The notes under the pieces are model-generated. The model saw nothing but the letters and a program-made list of their open reading frames with translations, was not told where the DNA came from and made no database searches. 9,782 nucleotides of DNA, taken from positions 1 to 9,782 of the forward strand of contig JBNKLQ010000231.1 of NCBI GenBank assembly GCA_050292445.1, read 5' to 3'. The position numbers and the translations under genes are program-made. Shown here one piece after another: positions 1-6,603 of this stretch (within the stretch, counting starts at the first letter, position 1; every line of letters starts with the position of its first letter). Source of the stretch: Leptofilum sp050292445. GTDB lineage: Bacteria > Chloroflexota > Anaerolineae > Promineifilales > Promineifilaceae.

Positions 1-1017
1 CATCTTTTCATGCAGCGCTCTGGCCAGGTCGTTCTGATCAATGGTGTACGATTGGGCCATGTAGAATTCAAAGTTGGCCATCAGGTCCTCACCGGTCAGT
101 TCGCGCATCTGTGGCTGGGAAAGCGTCCAGGAACCGATGACCGGTATATTGAAGCCAACTTTGTCCATACTTTTGATAATGTTAGCCAGGGCCGGGGCCA
201 GGGCGTAGGTAAAGATTGCCTGGGCACCGGCGTCACGGGCGGCCTGCACCTGCGCAGTTATATCGGTGTCGGTTTCGTCAAGATTTTGAATGGTCACCAA
301 CTCGATGCCTAATTGGGGTGCTTCTTTGACCACATCATCCTGTCCGGCCTGACCATAACCGGAGGTACTGGCTAACAAGGCCACTTTGGTCCAACCCTGA
401 TCGTGAGCATAGGATAAAACAGTATCGGTCTGATGCACGTCAGGCATGGAGATGCGGAAGATAAAACTTTCCGGATTAGGATATTGCTCGGTAATCTTGG
501 TGGCAGTTGAAATAGGTACAACCAGAGGCACACCTGCCTCTTGAACCTGCTGTGAAAAACCCAACGTCACGCCGCTGTTGACCGCGCCAATGATGCCAAG
601 AACCTGGTCCTGCTCGATCATGCGTGTGACGTTTTCCTGGCCTGTTTCGGCTTTGGTGGCGTCGTCATAAATGGCGCAGCCGACCAACTGGCCGTTGTAA
701 CCCCCGTTGAGGTTATATTCGTAGATGGCAATCTGGAACCCGCGCGATTGGTTCACACCGTAATCGGCCGTGCCGCCGGTAATCGAGCCATCCATGCCAA
801 GTTTGATGTCGCTCTCGATTGTGGTGCAGTCAATGTCCACTTCAGAGCTAGCCGCCGCAGGCTGTTCTTCCTGGGCCGTTTCTGCCGGCTGCTCCGCGTC
901 GGTTGCTGTAGGTTCAGCCTCCGTGCCGGGTCGCGCACCACATGCAGTGAGCAATAACACCATGAAGGTAATCAAACCCAAGGTAATAAACCGAATGTTG
1001 CTGAATTTACTGCGCAT
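1..1017 (-). CDS. Branched-chain amino acid-type ABC transporter substrate-binding lipoprotein (3' end beyond window)
   Basis: The minus strand reads open for 339 codons from an ATG at 1017 to the left edge, so the C-terminus is missing; LivJ/LivK-type proteins are usually about 380-420 residues. Residues 1-25 are a signal peptide with a basic start (MRSKFSNIR) and hydrophobic core, ending in the lipobox LTAC with Cys26 as the lipidation site. Residues 27-59 are a Glu/Pro/Ala-rich linker. From about residue 60 the sequence follows the type I periplasmic-binding fold (Peripla_BP_6): KLGMDGSITGG, then GIIGAVNSGVTLGFSQQVQ, then VPLVVPISTATKIT, and the TYALAPALA segment of the second lobe. The protein should sit on the outer face of the membrane and deliver a small ligand to a Liv-type permease encoded further left. 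The ligand could be amino acids, urea, amides or aromatic acids and cannot be told from this. The start is fixed by GGAGG at 1030-1026. Confidence 0.88.
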   Translation of the reverse strand, partial: MRSKFSNIRFITLGLITFMVLLLTACGARPGTEAEPTATDAEQPAETAQEEQPAAASSEVDIDCTTIESDIKLGMDGSITGGTADYGVNQSRGFQIAIYEYNLNGGYNGQLVGCAIYDDATKAETGQENVTRMIEQDQVLGIIGAVNSGVTLGFSQQVQEAGVPLVVPISTATKITEQYPNPESFIFRISMPDVHQTDTVLSYAHDQGWTKVALLASTSGYGQAGQDDVVKEAPQLGIELVTIQNLDETDTDITAQVQAARDAGAQAIFTYALAPALANIIKSMDKVGFNIPVIGSWTLSQPQMRELTGEDLMANFEFYMAQSYTIDQNDLARALHEKM

Positions 1018-1228
1018 TTTCTTTTCCTCCTCGTATAACATAATAGACAGGACTATAAACTTTATAAGCCCCGGTGGAATTTAATTAGCTACAACTGTAC
1101 GAGGAATGCGGCTCTCCAAGCAATCGTTCGACGACCTAATTGGGGAACTATATTGAGGGAGATACTGAGCAGAAAAGAACTAGTTCTAGGGTAAAACAAG
1201 TAGGGGAGCAGACTTCGTTTGGGAAAAA
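1018..1228. other. Intergenic region with AT-rich inverted repeat and 12-bp palindrome
   Basis: This gap separates the stop of the Nramp-like gene from the start of the lipoprotein gene, and both are read on the minus strand. It should hold the end of the first transcript and the promoter of the second. I see an AT-rich inverted repeat, TATAAA-C-TTTATA, at 1054-1066, which could overlap a -10 region. A perfect palindrome, AGAACTAGTTCT, lies at 1176-1187. On the minus strand the palindrome is followed by a short T run, but its stem is too short and AT-rich to call a terminator. No convincing -35/-10 pair was found. Confidence 0.4.
1026..1030 (-). promoter_or_regulatory. Ribosome binding site of the substrate-binding lipoprotein gene
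   Basis: GGAGG on the minus strand is followed by an 8-base A-rich spacer and then the ATG at 1017. This is a strong Shine-Dalgarno site and settles the start codon. Confidence 0.8.
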
Positions 1229-2773
1229 TTATGATCCAAAGAGATAAGCGGGGATGTTAAATAAGAACCCTTTGTCCGGATCCGGGATGATGCCTCCCAT
1301 CAGCCACAGATAGACGAAGAAGCCATAAAATAAGGCCAATGCGACAAGGGCAATACGACGCCACAACGGTGGTTGCAGCTCGTCCGGCAGCAGCGTCGTG
1401 TTGACGCGCAGGATATGCAAAGCGCTGATTACAAAAACGATCCCGGCCATGTTGGCGCTAAATTGGAGCAGGATGATGGGTTGGCTGAAACGCAGAGCCA
1501 GCAGCCCCCAACCAACGATGACAGCCAGAATGGGGTAATAGACATAGCGCACATCACCGCCCCGCCAGTTACGGAGGCGGTGACTGCTTGCCCACAAAAT
1601 ATCGGTCAGGGCGCGTACCATGCCTTCCATGATGTCCAGTTGGGTTTTAAACAGGACCCAGGCACCCATCAGGGCAACTGCAAAAGCCAGTATTGCCTGG
1701 CCGGATGCGGTCATGGCGTTGGCCAGTTCTGCGGCCACCGCTAGGCCGCGAATGTCTTGTCCCGGCTCAATGAACGAGGTGTAGAGAACGGCCGTTAACC
1801 CCATGCCCAGCGTCACACCCACAAAGAAAATAAACCATTGGTCAATGGCCACAATACGCCACCACCCTTTCCAATATTGCCGGGACTGGGGTGAGATTTC
1901 AAATATGCTGCCGACATGAGCCAGTTTCACCCGCTTGCGACCCAAAGCTGCCGGGATAAAGCCAGCCACGCTTCCCATACCAAACCCCTTATCGCGTGCC
2001 CAACTAGAGGCCATTAAATTGACGACACCGCCTGCACCCGAGTAAGCAGCAAACGCCCCAATGAGAAACCAATCAGCCCCGGCCGGGAAGAAATTAAAGG
2101 TGCGCGTCTGCAAGTTAAAACCAACAAAGCCCACAGCAGCCTCTAGCCATTTACCAGGGGCAGTATAGAGCAGGCAAAACAATATCAACCCGCCAAAGAT
2201 AAACACCAACAAAATCCAGTTGAAAATTTCCAGAGTACGCTCGATACGTTGGCCAAGAATGAGGATCAATACGCACATCAAAAATGTACCGACAGCAATC
2301 CAATACACGGTGTTTGCATCTACATTACCGGGCAGGCGGCCCACAAACAGGTAAAAGATGGCTCCGGCTGAGGCACCCGCCCAACCGGGCCAGCCCACTT
2401 GAAAAAAGTAAAAGAGAGCATACACCCAGGCCCAAAAACGTGCGCCCGGACGCGTCCGCATGAAGCCGATCAGCGCCGGTTCACCGGTGTACATGGTATA
2501 GCGGATCAACTCAGTGTTCAGTACGGTTTGCAAAAACGCGGCCACTGTGGTGACCCACAACAACGAAAGGCCATATTTGATAAATGTGGCCGGACCCAAC
2601 AACCATTCGCCACTGCCAATGGCCAACCCCAAGATCACAATACCTGGGCCAATGATACCCAGAATGTTCATCCCACCTAGTGTCGGCGGTTTAGGTAGGT
2701 CGGCAATCTGCCACGGTTCCAGCCCGGATTGCGCTTCCACCGGGATTCGATTGGTGCTATTTTCAGATGTCAT
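1229..2773 (-). CDS. Divergent Nramp-superfamily membrane transporter
   Basis: An integral membrane protein of 514 residues from the ATG at 2773, with about 11-12 hydrophobic segments. The first helix (residues about 36-56, GPGIVILGLAIGSGEW) aligns with Nramp TM1, and the segment around 235-268 (YSGAGGVVNLMASSWARDKG) resembles Nramp TM6 and its following loop. Canonical Nramp metal transporters carry DPGN in TM1 and MPH in TM6. Here TM1 has GSGE and the TM6 equivalent has no Met-Pro-His, so the usual Mn/Fe site is absent and the substrate is unknown. It is also longer than the usual 400-450 residues. The frame stays open upstream to a GTG at 2866 that overlaps the regulator's TAG stop by one base (TAGTG), which would give 545 residues. 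I prefer 2773 because the extra 31 residues look unlike the family, but neither start has a clear Shine-Dalgarno site. It is the last gene of the kinase-regulator operon, so its expression is probably tied to that system. Confidence 0.75.
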   Translation of the reverse strand: MTSENSTNRIPVEAQSGLEPWQIADLPKPPTLGGMNILGIIGPGIVILGLAIGSGEWLLGPATFIKYGLSLLWVTTVAAFLQTVLNTELIRYTMYTGEPALIGFMRTRPGARFWAWVYALFYFFQVGWPGWAGASAGAIFYLFVGRLPGNVDANTVYWIAVGTFLMCVLILILGQRIERTLEIFNWILLVFIFGGLILFCLLYTAPGKWLEAAVGFVGFNLQTRTFNFFPAGADWFLIGAFAAYSGAGGVVNLMASSWARDKGFGMGSVAGFIPAALGRKRVKLAHVGSIFEISPQSRQYWKGWWRIVAIDQWFIFFVGVTLGMGLTAVLYTSFIEPGQDIRGLAVAAELANAMTASGQAILAFAVALMGAWVLFKTQLDIMEGMVRALTDILWASSHRLRNWRGGDVRYVYYPILAVIVGWGLLALRFSQPIILLQFSANMAGIVFVISALHILRVNTTLLPDELQPPLWRRIALVALALFYGFFVYLWLMGGIIPDPDKGFLFNIPAYLFGS

Positions 2774-2865
2774 AAGGCTGCTTGAAAAGATATTCCATAG
2801 GCTCAAGAATACATCTGGTGTTTCGCAGCAATTGTTAACTGTTGGCTTATTTAAGCCGCGAAACA

Positions 2866-3525
2866 CTAGTTACGTCGATCTTGGCGGGCCAATTTTGCGG
2901 CCTCGTGTCGGCTGGCAACATGCAATTTTTGCAAAACCGAACGCACATGAGCTTTGACGGTATAGAGGCTAATGGTTAATTGGTTGGCGATTTCGCGGTC
3001 GCTCAAGCCACCGGCGATCAACATTAATACCTCTCGCTCCCGGTCACTGAGCAAATCAATACTCTTTTCTTTGGCGGCAGGGTCAGAATTTTCAGGTTTG
3101 AGACGACGGAACTCCTCGATAATGCGTGTTGCCAGCGTTGGACTGAGTGCCGCCAGACCCTGAAATGTAGAATGCACCATATCAGCCAACTGCTTGCCAC
3201 GGATGGTTTTAAGCAGATAGCCCTGTGCCCCAAAGCGGATAGCCTCAAACAACTTATCATCCTCGTCGTGTGCGCTGAGCATGACAATCCGTGCCTCAGG
3301 CTGCTCTTGCTTGATCAGCCGCGTCGCTTCAATGCCATCTGTGCCGGGCATGGTGACATCCATCAAAATCACGTCGGGCCGCAGGGTGCGGGCCAACACC
3401 TGGGCTTCCAGCCCATCGCTGGCCTCGCCTACCACCTCCATATCTGGTTGGCTGTTCAATACGCCGACAATACCCTCTCGAAACAAAGCGTGATCGTCGG
3501 CCAATAAAATACGAATTTTGCCCAT
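2866..3525 (-). CDS. NarL/FixJ-family response regulator, REC plus LuxR-type HTH
   Basis: This 219-residue two-domain regulator has the full family length. The receiver domain (residues about 4-120) has the acidic pair Asp10-Asp11, phospho-acceptor Asp56 in VILMDVTMPG, Ser84 in the switch position (VMLSAHD) and conserved Lys106 (GYLLKTIRG). After a linker of about 30 residues, a GerE/LuxR helix-turn-helix (about 154-215) begins LSDREREVLMLIAGGLSDREIA and includes the recognition helix region YTVKAHVRSVLQKL. Phosphorylation by the adjacent kinase is expected to promote DNA binding. The ATG at 3525 lies 4 bases after the kinase stop and is served by AAGGAGG at 3541-3535, so the two genes are surely co-transcribed and probably translationally coupled. 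The targets are unknown; its own operon, including the downstream transporter gene, is a likely one. Confidence 0.93.
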   Translation of the reverse strand: MGKIRILLADDHALFREGIVGVLNSQPDMEVVGEASDGLEAQVLARTLRPDVILMDVTMPGTDGIEATRLIKQEQPEARIVMLSAHDEDDKLFEAIRFGAQGYLLKTIRGKQLADMVHSTFQGLAALSPTLATRIIEEFRRLKPENSDPAAKEKSIDLLSDREREVLMLIAGGLSDREIANQLTISLYTVKAHVRSVLQKLHVASRHEAAKLARQDRRN

Positions 3526-3529
3526 CCCC

Positions 3530-5431
3530 TCAATCCTCCTTATCCAGCGGCCAGGTTACGGTGACACACGTCCCCTGCCCCGGCGCAGAACGTATTGATA
3601 ACTGTCCATCTAATCGTTCCGCACGGGTTCGCATGATGCTCAAACCGAAATGTTCGCGTCTATCCGACGGTAACTGTTCCGTATTAAACCCGAGGCCATC
3701 GTCTTGCACGCGCAGTTCACCTTGCGCCCCTTCAACCGTACAAGTAAGCGTCACCTGCCGGGCCTCTCCATGCCGGACAGCGTTAAGCAGTGCTTCGCGG
3801 GCAATTCCCACCAGATGTTCTGCATGGTTAGCTTTCAATCGCGGCCACAGCCCGTTCATGACGAGGGATATATCCAGCGGCATTTCCTGGGTAAACTGAG
3901 CCACCATTTTTTGCAGCGCAGTCTCCAGCAAGGTAAATGAGGGTGGCATCTCGCGTAGATCAGAAATGAAGCGGCGGATTTCGAAGGAGGCACGTTCCAA
4001 CACGTCACATTGCCGGGCCAACTGCTGGGCCATATCGGGTAGGTCATGCGCTAATGCCTGCGTTTCCAATTGATCGGCTTGTAAGTGTAAATAGCCCAGG
4101 GTTTGTAACAAACCATCGTGCAGTTCGGCTCCGATCCAGGTTCGCTCCTGCAGAGCAGCCACCTGTTCCGTTTGCTGGCGGATTTCCTGCACGAGCCTGG
4201 CATTTTCCACGCCGATACCAATCTGCTGGCCGATGGAAGTCAGGAAGGTAATCTCTTCTGCCGTGAAGGTGTGTGGCTGGTGGGTCATTACGTCGAGCAC
4301 ACCGACCACCTTCTCATGGATGGTGATAGGAATAGCGACCAGGCTGCGTAAACCTTCTTGTCTTGCCGCTGCTTTCACGTGAACTTGCGTCCCCACGTCC
4401 GCCAGATCGTTTAAGACAAGGGTTTGGCCGATAAGGGCCGCCTGACCGGTAGCACCTTCCCCCCGCCGAATAATCTGCACCTGCTCACGCATGGATTCGG
4501 ACATCCCCCTGGCTACTGCCAGATGTAGATCGCCGGAAGCCTCATCCACCAGCCACAGTCCGCCTGTTTCCAAACCCAACACCTGCAGGTATTGCTCTAA
4601 AGCAGTACGTAGGACTTCTTGCAGCTCGTGAGAATGACTGGCGGCGCTGACTACCTGTGAAAGTGCGGCGAACTGGCGGGTGCGGCGGGCCACACGCGCT
4701 TCTAATTCGGCTGCCCGGCGGGCCAGCTGTTCACGAGATTGGCGCAGTTCCAGCCGCATTGCCTCAAAGCTTTCGGCCAGTTCAGTGAAATCATTACTTT
4801 CGCGGAGCGTGATCGGTGTATCCAAATCGCCCGCAGCAATACGATAATTGATGCGCACCAGTTCTTCAAGAGGTCTAGCGATTAATTCTTCGGTAAACCA
4901 AAGGCCAATGAGGAGAAAGCAGGTCGTGCTGATGAATAAGGCTGCATAGAGCCCTCGTGCCATACCCAGACTGTCGGCCCGACGCAATTGAATAAGACGA
5001 ACCGCATCGTCCAGCGCCGTTTGAAGCGCCTGTATGGCAAAAGGGTCATCGTTGGACATACGCCAGGTTTCCAGGCTAGAGAGAACATGCTGAAGTGCTA
5101 CGGCCGACGCGGGGTCTTTCTCCACGTCCAGATTCAAAGGTGAGTTGTTTGGGCGTGATAGCTCACCTCCGTCCAATAACAAACGGATGTCACCTTCCAA
5201 CACCGATGAGGATAGGGCATCTGGCTCATCCAAATTGCCTCTTAAGTCGTTAAGCAGCGTAATTTTGGCAGTGTCTTGAGTGATCTGGTTATTGATCCAG
5301 AAACTAACGGTGAGCGTAATTAAGATGAGTGCGGAGATGCCGAAGAAAAAGATGAAGCCAGTGCGGGTGCGAATAGCGGTGGGGGGAAATATATTGTGGG
5401 TCCAGCCCAAGATGCTGTGCGTTTTCACCAT
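3530..5431 (-). CDS. Membrane sensor histidine kinase with HAMP, GAF and HisKA_3 domains
   Basis: A 633-residue NarX/LiaS-type kinase. Two membrane helices (about 25-45 and 161-180) bracket a mostly helical outer domain of about 115 residues, the likely sensing part. A HAMP domain (about 181-235, ARPLEELVRINYRIAAGDLD) and a coiled coil (about 225-257) lead to a GAF domain (about 263-412) that may bind a small ligand or redox cofactor. The dimerisation/phospho-acceptor domain has His438 in AELHDGLLQTLGYLHLQ. The ATPase domain shows the N box (GIAREALLNAVRH, Asn550), G1 box (VQDDGLGF, Asp577) and G2 region (HFGLSIMRTRAERLDG). All catalytic residues are present. The frame opens with a TTG at 5434, but the next codon, ATG at 5431, is the better start; the Shine-Dalgarno site is weak. 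It heads an operon with its cognate regulator and an Nramp-like transporter. The signal sensed is unknown. Confidence 0.93.
   Translation of the reverse strand: MVKTHSILGWTHNIFPPTAIRTRTGFIFFFGISALILITLTVSFWINNQITQDTAKITLLNDLRGNLDEPDALSSSVLEGDIRLLLDGGELSRPNNSPLNLDVEKDPASAVALQHVLSSLETWRMSNDDPFAIQALQTALDDAVRLIQLRRADSLGMARGLYAALFISTTCFLLIGLWFTEELIARPLEELVRINYRIAAGDLDTPITLRESNDFTELAESFEAMRLELRQSREQLARRAAELEARVARRTRQFAALSQVVSAASHSHELQEVLRTALEQYLQVLGLETGGLWLVDEASGDLHLAVARGMSESMREQVQIIRRGEGATGQAALIGQTLVLNDLADVGTQVHVKAAARQEGLRSLVAIPITIHEKVVGVLDVMTHQPHTFTAEEITFLTSIGQQIGIGVENARLVQEIRQQTEQVAALQERTWIGAELHDGLLQTLGYLHLQADQLETQALAHDLPDMAQQLARQCDVLERASFEIRRFISDLREMPPSFTLLETALQKMVAQFTQEMPLDISLVMNGLWPRLKANHAEHLVGIAREALLNAVRHGEARQVTLTCTVEGAQGELRVQDDGLGFNTEQLPSDRREHFGLSIMRTRAERLDGQLSIRSAPGQGTCVTVTWPLDKED
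3535..3541 (-). promoter_or_regulatory. Ribosome binding site of the response regulator, inside the kinase gene
   Basis: AAGGAGG is formed by the kinase's final Lys-Glu-Asp codons (AAG GAG GAT, then TGA) and lies 9 bases before the regulator ATG. The arrangement implies coupled translation and a fixed kinase-to-regulator ratio. Confidence 0.8.
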
Positions 5432-5472
5432 CAAAGCACTCTTTGAGTTTGAAAGATGGACGAGTAAAAGTC

Positions 5473-5501
5473 ATTGTAACATTGATAAGGGATGGTAACA
5501 A
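5473..5501 (-). promoter_or_regulatory. Candidate sigma70-type promoter of the kinase-regulator-transporter operon
   Basis: On the minus strand a -35 box TTGTTA (5501-5496, 4 of 6 consensus bases) is separated by exactly 17 bases from a -10 box TACAAT (5478-5473, 5 of 6). Transcription would start near 5466, giving a leader of about 35 bases before the kinase ATG at 5431. Box quality, spacing and position all fit, but this is a sequence match only. Confidence 0.5.
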
Positions 5502-5614
5502 ACGGCACTTTCGCTGCAAAAGTTGGGCAGTGCTGCAGAAGCAGTTTGAAAAACGAGGCGAACGGAAATCGGTGAAAAACTGCTTGCCGATTACCGCTCA
5601 CCGGTTACGGAAAA

Positions 5615-6265
5615 CTAAAACCAGCGTCCGGCAAAGCGCTGCTCCTGCCACGGATCCGCTTCATTGTGGTAGCCAGCCTTCTCCCAGAAGCCCAGCTGAT
5701 CATCGGCTCGGAATTCCAGACCGCGCAGCCATTTGCCACCTTTCCACAAGTAAGCCGATTTTGGCTCGCTACGATCCGCAAATGCACCAATGACGCCACG
5801 CAGGGGCCAACCGTGCTCTAGCGTCAGCGGCTTGCCATCAAAATGAGTGGCCAGCAAGAAATTATTCTGCATCACCAGCTCAATGGGCGTGTTGGTGGTA
5901 TACCCCACCTCGCAATGCTGAATCACGTATTTCGCCTCCGGCTTCGGCTTAATAAAGCCTTCATCGACCAGCGTTTTTAACGAGACCCCTTCCCAATCCG
6001 TGTCAAACTTGGACCAGCGAGTCACGCAGTGAATATCCAGGGTTAGTTTGGTACGGGGCAGCTTGTTAAACGCTTCCCAATCCCAAACGACTTCTTCTTC
6101 CACCGCGCCAAACACGCGCAAATCCCAGCTAGCTAAATCAGTGTTGGGCGTAGGGCCATAATGCAGCACCGGGAATTTCTGCGTCAGCGACTGCCCAGGT
6201 GGCAGCCGATTCATCTCTCGCACCTTCGCTTCTTCTTCGCGTCGTCCAAAAACTTTGTTAAACAT
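5615..6265 (-). CDS. Sulfite oxidase-like molybdopterin oxidoreductase (cytoplasmic, YuiH-like)
   Basis: The protein has 216 residues and is a single Oxidored_molyb (sulfite oxidase molybdopterin) domain. The start region of the domain is SWDLRVFGAVEEEVVWDWEAF. The Mo-ligand cysteine is Cys80 in LTLDIHCVTRWSKFDTDWEG. Downstream are VIQHCEVGYTTN, the HFDGKPLTLEHGWPLRGVI cofactor-binding stretch, and a C-terminal FWEKAGYHNEADPWQEQRF typical of this small family. There is no Tat or Sec signal and no heme domain, so it should act in the cytoplasm with an unknown electron partner and substrate. It is not a proven sulfite oxidase, and no YedZ-like partner is in the window. The frame opens at 6298, but the ATG at 6265 has AAGGAGA 6 bases before it and gives the expected N-terminus (MFNKVFGRREEE). 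It is probably a single-gene transcript; 183 bases separate it from the kinase gene. Confidence 0.92.
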   Translation of the reverse strand: MFNKVFGRREEEAKVREMNRLPPGQSLTQKFPVLHYGPTPNTDLASWDLRVFGAVEEEVVWDWEAFNKLPRTKLTLDIHCVTRWSKFDTDWEGVSLKTLVDEGFIKPKPEAKYVIQHCEVGYTTNTPIELVMQNNFLLATHFDGKPLTLEHGWPLRGVIGAFADRSEPKSAYLWKGGKWLRGLEFRADDQLGFWEKAGYHNEADPWQEQRFAGRWF

Positions 6266-6271
6266 GCGGGG

Positions 6272-6278
6272 TCTCCTT
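6272..6278 (-). promoter_or_regulatory. Ribosome binding site deciding the sulfite oxidase-like start
   Basis: AAGGAGA on the minus strand lies 6 bases before the ATG at 6265. The alternative upstream start at 6298 has no comparable site, so the shorter protein is preferred. Confidence 0.75.
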
Positions 6279-6384
6279 AAATTGAGTATCTTCACCATTT
6301 CTCTGGAAACTGTTTTGTGGGTTTTTAATCCAGATACAAGTTTCCGGGGAAATTAGCACAGTTGATTATCGGTTTATAAGTTCC

Positions 6385-6393
6385 AGTATAGCA
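6385..6393 (-). promoter_or_regulatory. Candidate extended -10 promoter of the sulfite oxidase-like gene
   Basis: The minus strand reads TGCTATACT, an extended -10 motif (TGn followed by TATACT, 5 of 6 consensus bases). No good -35 is present at 17 bases, as expected for this promoter type. Transcription would start near 6378, leaving a leader of about 112 bases. Confidence 0.35.
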
Positions 6394-6430
6394 AATAGAG
6401 CAAGTGTACAAACTGGTTCTTACATCCACC

Positions 6431-6459
6431 TTACCAGGGTGTAAGCATTTTGTTAGAAT
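6431..6459 (+). promoter_or_regulatory. Candidate sigma70-type promoter of the MFS-sucA unit
   Basis: A -35 box TTACCA (6431-6436, 4 of 6) is 17 bases from a -10 box TAGAAT (6454-6459, 5 of 6), which is preceded by TGT as in an extended -10. Transcription would start near 6466, so the palindromic repeat at 6522-6580 would be in the leader. Confidence 0.42.
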
Positions 6460-6521
6460 TGGCATCCTGAGATTCGCTTCGCTGTAGAATCGCAATCTTT
6501 GAACGGCTTAAACAAAATTTC

Positions 6522-6580
6522 ACCGCAAAGGACGCACAGCACGCAAAGTTTTTCTTTGCGCACTTCGCACGCTTTGCGGT
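6522..6580. repeat. Palindromic repeat element built of 9-base GCAAAG units
   Basis: The left arm has three 9-base units (ACCGCAAAG, GACGCACAG, CACGCAAAG); the right arm has their inverted counterparts. The outer 9 bases (6522-6530 with 6572-6580) and inner 7 bases (6542-6548 with 6554-6560) pair perfectly around a TTTTT loop (6549-6553). Of 27 stem positions 20 are Watson-Crick. Five more are A-C oppositions that become U-G wobbles in minus-strand RNA, and two are mismatches. It resembles the ACCGCAAAG-type interspersed repeats found in many environmental bacterial genomes (from memory, not checked). It lies 11 bases before the MFS ribosome binding site and lacks a following T run, so it is not a standard terminator. 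Confidence 0.7.
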
Positions 6581-6590
6581 TCAACCAATC

Positions 6591-6595
6591 AGGAG
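6591..6595 (+). promoter_or_regulatory. Ribosome binding site of the MFS transporter gene
   Basis: AGGAG is followed by an 8-base spacer (6596-6603) and the ATG at 6604. It decides against the TTG at 6499, whose upstream reading would run through the palindromic repeat. Confidence 0.78.
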
Positions 6596-6603
6596 TTTGG
6601 ATA

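Larger units (their letters stand above)
6266..6603. other. Divergent intergenic region between the sulfite oxidase-like and MFS genes
   Basis: This is 338 bases without a gene. It holds a candidate extended -10 promoter for the leftward gene (6385-6393), a candidate promoter for the rightward genes (6431-6459), a palindromic 9-base-unit repeat (6522-6580) and the MFS ribosome binding site (6591-6595). In the leftward leader, GGAAAC (6305-6310) and GTTTCC (6340-6345) could pair across a 29-base loop, which is weak evidence of structure. No small ORF with a ribosome binding site was seen. Confidence 0.6.

Noticed and set aside
10..312. Plus-strand open frame of 100 codons
   Set aside because: It is antisense to the substrate-binding lipoprotein, whose minus-strand frame is uninterrupted for 339 codons with clear family motifs.
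5580..5614. Possible terminator after the sulfite oxidase-like gene
   Set aside because: Only short 4-5 bp pairing between ACCG and CGGT segments is possible, and no T run follows on the minus strand.
6266..6378. Possible molybdenum-cofactor riboswitch in the leader of the molybdopterin protein gene
   Set aside because: The leader is AT-rich with only one weak 6-bp pairing and lacks the compact GC-rich multi-stem structure expected of that riboswitch.
6499..6603. Upstream TTG start adding 35 residues to the MFS protein
   Set aside because: The added codons run through the palindromic repeat and have no ribosome binding site, while the ATG at 6604 has AGGAG at 8 bases.
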